The translations under genes and the position numbers were made by a program. Below, piece after piece: positions 58,640 through 64,000 of a stretch of DNA of 64,000 nt. Origin of the DNA: Scytalidium lignicola (lineage: Eukaryota; Ascomycota; Leotiomycetes); assembly GCA_002812745.2 (NCBI GenBank), contig NCSJ02000068.1, forward strand, positions 62,001 to 126,000, in the 5' to 3' direction. The notes below the pieces were generated by a model. That model searched no databases, was not told the origin of the DNA, and saw only the letters and a list, made by a program, of their open reading frames with translations. The first letter of the stretch is position 1. Each line of letters opens with the position of its first letter.

Positions 58640-61600
58640 TTACCACCTTGTTGTTGGCCTAGGACGCCCAGAAACTTGCCTCTCCCAACTCCAAGGTTTT
58701 TGTTTTCCTGCATCAGGTCCATTTTTAAACGAATTAGAACCTAATAACTCCGAAATATTCATTGGTTCCTCCATAAGATGTGCATGAGCCTGGTAAGGCA
58801 AAATATTCCTGGCACGAGAAACTCTCTTCTTCACCGGAGTAGCGGTATTCTCGGAGGCTTTTCGTTGCTCCTTGATAATCTCCCGTAACTCCTTGTCATC
58901 AGCCGTAATTTGAGCCTTAATAGAATCGATATCAGGAGATTGCATTGATTCCATAACTGACTGTCGAGGCACATACTCAATCGCCTCTGGTGCAGGCGGA
59001 TCCCGCGGAACGATAGCGCTATCGAGATGGGATAGAGATCCCTTTTCGAGCAGAGTTATTATATCAAGTGACTCTCCATGAGGGATTTTCTCTTGGTGGG
59101 ATGGGGTAATGCAATCCATATCAACCTCCTTGCGAAGAACATTATCAATGTCTACCGCCGAGAAATATGCACACGATTGCGGTAAGTCATTGATTCCCAT
59201 TTGCTGAGAAAACATTGCACGGGTCCAAATGTTTGAAATCTGTAAAGCCATTGCGGCTCTGTACTTGTCCGCCTCAGGAACCAAGTATCTGATTTCATCG
59301 TGGACAGTGATTGCGAGACGGGCATCAATATTAAATCTCCGGATTAGATAATCCATCGACACAATTAAAAGATGTAGATAATCTACCCCCGAAGACTGAA
59401 TCGCCCAGTTAATTCTGGATGTCATAAATCCTCCTTGGTTTATAAATCTGCTCATTAAAGCTTCAGTGATTCCAGCACCGAGAACAGGTGTTCGCGGTCG
59501 TTCCTGTTCAGCAAACTCTTCTAGCTTATTGAAAACAAAGCTTTCCGTCCCTCCCCGCCAGAAAGAGCGTTTATATAGGGACTTCCTGTTCGTCTTAATA
59601 CCTTTAGTAGCTTTGTAAAGGTCCGAGGCGATCTTAACGGTCTCTGCTTCAGATAAGCCCGGGTTGAACTGCCGTAGTAGGGTGGACGCGAACTTGAGGC
59701 CTGCACCATATATGCGGCCATAGTTGAAAACTTTAGCATCGTTTCGTGTTATCCCTAAGATTTTTGCAGTCCTTGAATGAAGATCTGTACCGGCCGCTTT
59801 GGTACCTTCCAAGGTCATAAAACCTACTGCACTGCCTCCATGTAGCTTGAACTGTGCATCACCTACGAGACTTGCTATCCATAACTCCTCTGAATCTACA
59901 TCTGCGCCAACAAAACAATATCCGGGAGGAGCTTTGACCATTGACTTGAGTTCGGATCCGACACGGTTAAGTTTAGCATTACTGGCAGTGAGCCAGGTGT
60001 TTTCGACAGCCCGTCGTGTAACAGTTCCCATTGGAATGACTTGAGGTAAGATATAACCAATCTCAGATGTCGAGACGTCTTTTGAGGGTCCCTTAGCACC
60101 GTCGCTTTCGTACACGACCATTTGTGACATGATTCGATCCCTTGCGCTGATCCAGTATGAGCATGAGGCATTCATCTCTAATGCTTCCTTAGCGTATGGA
60201 TATTCAGAAGAGAGAATACCCTTTTCAAAGTATGACATATAGCTCTTTGCCATAGGATTCACACAACGTGCTGTAGGCCCATCTTTATGAGGCAGTTTGA
60301 AGTATACTCCGGACTTATCATCTCGCAGGCTCACATCTTTCTCTTCAAAAGCTGTGCACTCCTGCATTAGCGCATCGCGATACTTTGCGGCGTTAGCTGT
60401 TGGAACTCTGAAAGTCCATCCGTATTTATCGGACCAGACCAAGGGATGACTGTCCCACGCTAGTCGTAATAACAGTGGTGCAATACGAGTCCGGACGGTA
60501 AGTGAAATGGGCGCATCGGCTTTCGAGAAGAGATCTTTGTACCATTTTGGCTTCCCAGGCATCTTTTGTCTTGCTGCTGGCCGGGGAGGGTCATTCTTCT
60601 TTTTCCCTTTTACCATCTTAATTTCTTGGCTAGACCAATCTAGCTGTCGAAGCCAAGGATCATTACTCCACTTCTCCGAATCATCCTTGATTTCCAAAGC
60701 CTTTTCTGTTAGAAGGACCAGCCTCTCTAACACTGCATTGGACAATTTTAGATATGTTGCTTCAGCGTTAGCAATATATGATTCCCAAGACTTGTCTACG
60801 GGTAGTATGACTGAAGAAAGCTGGCGCAGAGCGGCAAAACTGACAGGATGTGGGCAAACATCGAGGAAATTGGGAAACACAATCTTGTAAACTCTATGCG
60901 TGACTTCCACATCGGCAGCGCAGTAGTCAAGGAGTTCATCAAGTTTATTCCGTACACCTTCCCGATCTAGCTCCCCAAACTGGTCTCTCTGCGCTTTGTC
61001 AATGGTAATATTGAGATGGAATTTTGCCACGTCTCTTAAAGAATTCACTGAACTTCTTCCAACCCACAGTTCTTCCTCTTCTTCAGTCAATGATTTGTCT
61101 GCTAGAAGGTTTGCCAGTTCGATATTGTTGGTTTCTGATGCTATCTTGTCCCGTAATTCCCTATTTTTCCTATGCTTCATCCAAGTCGGTCGTTGACGGG
61201 AGCACATACCATTCACAGCTACGTGCAATGACATGGTGTCCAGAAAATGATTCTTAGATTGCTGCATATCGTACTCTTCTGCCACCCGCGCACGATCATA
61301 ACCAATGTTATGTCCCACAATAATACGCGGCTGTGTCGGGTCTCCAAGAGGAATTAATTGTCGATCATTTTCTGACTCACCAAGCAACCACGGTGATAAC
61401 CAAGCATACCAGGCCGTAGGGCTAACAGCACATGCCATCACAGCAAAGGAGCTCTCTTTCCACATCACCTCGGTATCAAAACACAACATATTTTCTAATG
61501 GCGCCTCGACAGCTTCAGTCCGACCATCACGATAATACTTCGTCCATCCACTTCTATGTACCCATTTTCGAGGCTTTGGTGGCGCATTAGCTCTAGTAAA

Positions 61601-62106
61601 CTGTTTGGCAATTCCCAAATATGGCTCCGCTGCATCTAGCCCGAGCTTGAAAAAGTGTTCATCGAGAGTCTTCCCTTGCAATTGGGGAAGATCAAATGCA
61701 ATTGGGGGTGTATTGTCTGTATTCTTTCCCAGTAATTCATGCCGCTGAAGGTGGTCTCTTGAAAGCCTAACCAGTTCTTGCGGAGGGGGTGGTGTGGTTC
61801 CCGGGAATATCTGAGGATGGATATGGCTGCTCACTTGCTGAACTCCTATCTCATTAAATCGGGCCGTAGATGGTTCTGGCAGGTGTCAGTCTACAGGAAA
61901 ATGTTCTTAATTAGACGGCATTTACTTAAAAATGACTTGCTATCGGCCAAGGTTGTGTCTGTGAGATTCCCAGCGTTCGTCGCATAACACCGCCATCGCG
62001 ATAAAGTTCTTGGAGTTCGCCGTCCACGATCTACTCTATGCTTTGCAAATTTAGCAAAGCTTCCGCACGGCCTGCTCACATGACCTCTGCGTATTAGAGG
62101 GAGCAT
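58640..62106 (-). CDS. MIP1: Mitochondrial DNA polymerase gamma catalytic subunit
   Basis: Replicates mitochondrial DNA. Two exons on the minus strand: 62106-61926 and 61875-58640; 1138 residues. Exon 1 encodes an Arg-rich presequence (MLPLIRRGHVSRPCGS ... RTLSRWRCYATN). The splice gives FLKPSTARFNEIGVQQV, the conserved opening of the mature enzyme. Exonuclease motifs: LCFDTEVMW (Exo I), VGHNIGYDRARVAEEYD (Exo II), DYCAADVEVTHRVY (Exo III). Polymerase motifs: VGADVDSEELWIASLVGD (A), RNDAKVFNYGRIYGAG (B), LAITVHDEIRYLVPE (C, with the HDE catalytic Asp). The fungal C-terminal extension (after about residue 960) is polar and ends in RPRPTTRW. All catalytic residues are present. Head-to-head with the SLX8-like gene, 302 bp between starts. 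Confidence 0.97.
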
Positions 62107-62408
62107 GCTTTAATATAATTCAGCCTAAAGCATGGTGCCTAACCGTTGAATATTAGTCAATGAGGAGGAGTCAAATGTCGCGATGCTCTAGGTTTCCTTG
62201 GGCAGCCCTATTCCTGTTTTGGATGTTCACATTTTCGCAGAAATGATTATCCGCATCCTAGAACACGTCCCTCCTACCGATAACGAGGGGCGTTCTTTTG
62301 TTAAACTTTCTTTTATTCCCCAAATCCTAGTTGTAAGTATATATACTATGATATTACATGATTTTCATATCCATCCTAACAACGAGATTTAGTCAGATAT
62401 AGAATATA
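62107..62408. promoter_or_regulatory. Bidirectional promoter region, MIP1 / SLX8-like
   Basis: 302 bp between the two start codons; short enough that both genes must share it. No diagnostic motif recognised. Confidence 0.55.
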
Positions 62409-63359
62409 ATGACATCATACTCTCCAGTTCCATCTTCTAATCTCTCTCCTTCAGAGATGAGCTCTAACACTTCACGTTCACCCTGGAGTGTATCATCAGA
62501 ACAAAGCCGTCGTGATTCACTGACGCTTCCACCACTAAATCCAGATCATTCGAACAGTCCTTTACCACGTCTTTCGCAGCATAATCTGTTCTTTGCAGAT
62601 CGTTCTTTGCCACGTTCCCGAGAGCAACTTCCACCACCTTCCAACCAACAAGTTCGATATAGAGTTTCCGAGTCTCCCGACTCTGATATTTTCGAAAGTT
62701 ACATTAATGCGCCGTCTCCATCTCCAGACCCAAATCCGACGTCTTCAAACGTAGTAGACCTCACTCGACAGGCTTCGCGCAATATGACACAAGGGAGCAA
62801 GAGGAAGCGGGAGAGAGAAAGGCAAAACATACCGGAGTCATCTAGATCGAGGGCGGTACCAGGCAAACCAAGAGCAACAATAACGGTGAAGAAGCAAAAA
62901 GTAGAAGACCCCGCAGATATCGTGGATCTTGTCGACATAGATGACGAGTCTCAGTATGAAGAGTTCAAGTCGAAACAACGGGAGGAGTTGATAAAGCAAC
63001 AACAGGAGGATGAAGCGAACAAACCTATGAAACTAGCAGAATTTCAGTGCATCATTTGTATGGATAATCCAACTGATCTTACAGTGACACATTGCGGTAC
63101 GTCGCTAGGGATGCGATCTAAGAGTTGATGTTATTGATACTAACATGGATTAGGTCACTTATTCTGTTCCGAGTGCTTACATCAAGCACTATATGCTGGA
63201 AATGCAAAGAAATGCTGCCCAGTTTGTCGCACAGCTATCAGTACGACTTTGGTTGGGAAGAAGCCCAATCAAAGACAGCCGAAGAATGGCATATTCGCTC
63301 TAGAAATGAAGCTTATGACAGCGAATCGGAAGGGAAAACAGGCGGTTAAGAAAACCTGA
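62409..63359 (+). CDS. slx8: RING-finger E3 ligase, SLX8-like SUMO-targeted ubiquitin ligase
   Basis: Two exons: 62409-63096 and 63154-63359; 297 residues. The first ~200 residues are disordered and Ser/Pro-rich with a basic patch (GSKRKRERERQ). Two SUMO-interacting-motif candidates are visible: VVDLT (about 117) and DIVDLVDIDDE (about 170), hydrophobic cores followed by acidic residues. The RING is split by the intron: CIICMDNPTDLTVTHCGH in exon 1 plus one residue, then LFCSECLHQAL and KKCCPVCRTAI in exon 2, giving C3HC4. A C-terminal helix (GIFALEMKLMTANRKGKQ) follows. Size, a C-terminal RING and tandem SIMs match the Slx8/RNF4 group that ubiquitinates poly-SUMO chains at damaged replication forks. 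Without a search another small RING protein cannot be excluded. Confidence 0.85.
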
Positions 63360-64000
63360 TTGTGGACCTTTGGTTGTTTACATGATTTATGAAATAGTAC
63401 ACATATGGGTCTTGGAGTCCAGTGACATTCACGTAATTGGTTGCATGGCGTTCGCAAGGCATAGCGGTATGATAGATCGTATCAAGTGGCGTTGGGTTTA
63501 ATTTTGCTCTCAATGATAACAATTAATTTCCCCGCATCTCCCACATGCGGGAGCCATGTATCTCTTGCTATTCTTGCGGGCACTGAGATTTGAAGATATA
63601 TTTGCATTTGTTCTGTTTACCCATATCTCATCAGACTAGAATACAACCTTGATCTTCTGCTCCGACACACCCTCATTGTTCTGAACTTTGGCATATACAG
63701 CTCCTATCAGTTCAGAAAGATTTGATCTGGTTTGGTAACACAATAATGATTGTCTGCAAGTTCCATCTCTCGATCCGTGCAAGAGTTTGGTTTGGTGATA
63801 GGTCGTTGGGAAGTTTGTGGCCCTGGGCTAAGTGCTAGACTGTTGGTCTCTCCATTTAACTTACCATGAAGGATTAATAGCTTAATACAGTCTTAGTATT
63901 CTCAACACTAGCATTCAATGTAGCTTAAGAATAGAATTAATGGGGATGTTAAAATGTTATATTGCCTCTTTCTTGCCGAAAATTAATGGCCCTTTAAAAA
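63360..64000. other. 3' flanking intergenic region
   Basis: 641 bp to the window end, AT-rich, no gene supported. A later gene would start outside the window. Confidence 0.5.

Noticed and set aside
58471..58722. Small minus-strand gene downstream of MIP1
   Set aside because: Overlaps the MIP1 3' end in another frame and has no recognisable features.
1..64000. tRNA, rRNA, CRISPR or intact transposon
   Set aside because: No convincing tRNA B-box pair, no rRNA-like sequence, no regularly spaced repeats, and no transposase or reverse transcriptase frames were found by eye.

Overview
This window is nuclear DNA of a filamentous ascomycete (Pezizomycotina). A helotialean/leotiomycete origin is a guess from overall style, not shown by the sequence. 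The evidence for a fungus is: mostly 47-65 nt GT-AG introns with CTAAC/CTGAC-like branch sites, fungus-only families (2EXR, DUF7704-like, DUF7719-like, fungal NACHT proteins, AP-rich PPR proteins) and the dynactin, Cdh1, SMC1, Nto1 and Mip1 versions found in this group. I see 22 protein-coding genes, no convincing tRNA, rRNA, CRISPR array or intact transposon. Exon joins below were worked out by eye and each spliced length was checked for divisibility by three.

Layout. 1-12 kb: Cdh1-type APC/C activator (+), glycerophosphocholine acyltransferase Gpc1 (-), cohesin SMC1 (+). 12-24 kb: a long gene-poor stretch, a DUF7704-like membrane protein (-), a GTAC-motif-rich intergenic region, an F-box/WD40 protein (+), ribosomal protein eS7 (+), dynactin p62 (-). 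24-34 kb: a 2EXR protein (+), 2.6 kb of AT-rich DNA, the PHD-finger NuA3 subunit Nto1 (+), a zinc alcohol dehydrogenase with a frameshift (+).

34-46 kb is the accessory part: degenerate repeats (35.2-36.0 kb), a divergent CorA-like two-TM gene (-), a 1.5k-residue protein kinase-DUF7708-NACHT-zinc-finger protein (+) and a canonical CorA/MNR2 transporter (-). The kinase-NACHT gene, an NLR/STAND-type architecture, therefore lies between two CorA-superfamily genes. Three single-base frameshifts not explained by an N fall within about 5 kb here (34.09, ~38.07 and 38.85 kb), while the genes outside read through cleanly.

46-64 kb returns to housekeeping genes: a disordered protein ending in a dehydrin K-segment-like helix (-), GTPBP1-like GTPase (-), LSM3 (-) head-to-head with a mitochondrial PPR/ATP13-like protein (+), GPI12/PIG-L (-) head-to-head with a DUF7719-like membrane protein (+), a membrane/coiled-coil protein (-), mitochondrial DNA polymerase MIP1 (-) head-to-head with an SLX8-like RING protein with SUMO-interacting motifs (+).

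The window holds 18 single Ns, most directly beside homopolymer runs. In SMC1 (10483) and the kinase-NACHT gene (41143) removing the N restores the reading frame, so these Ns act as spurious inserted bases.
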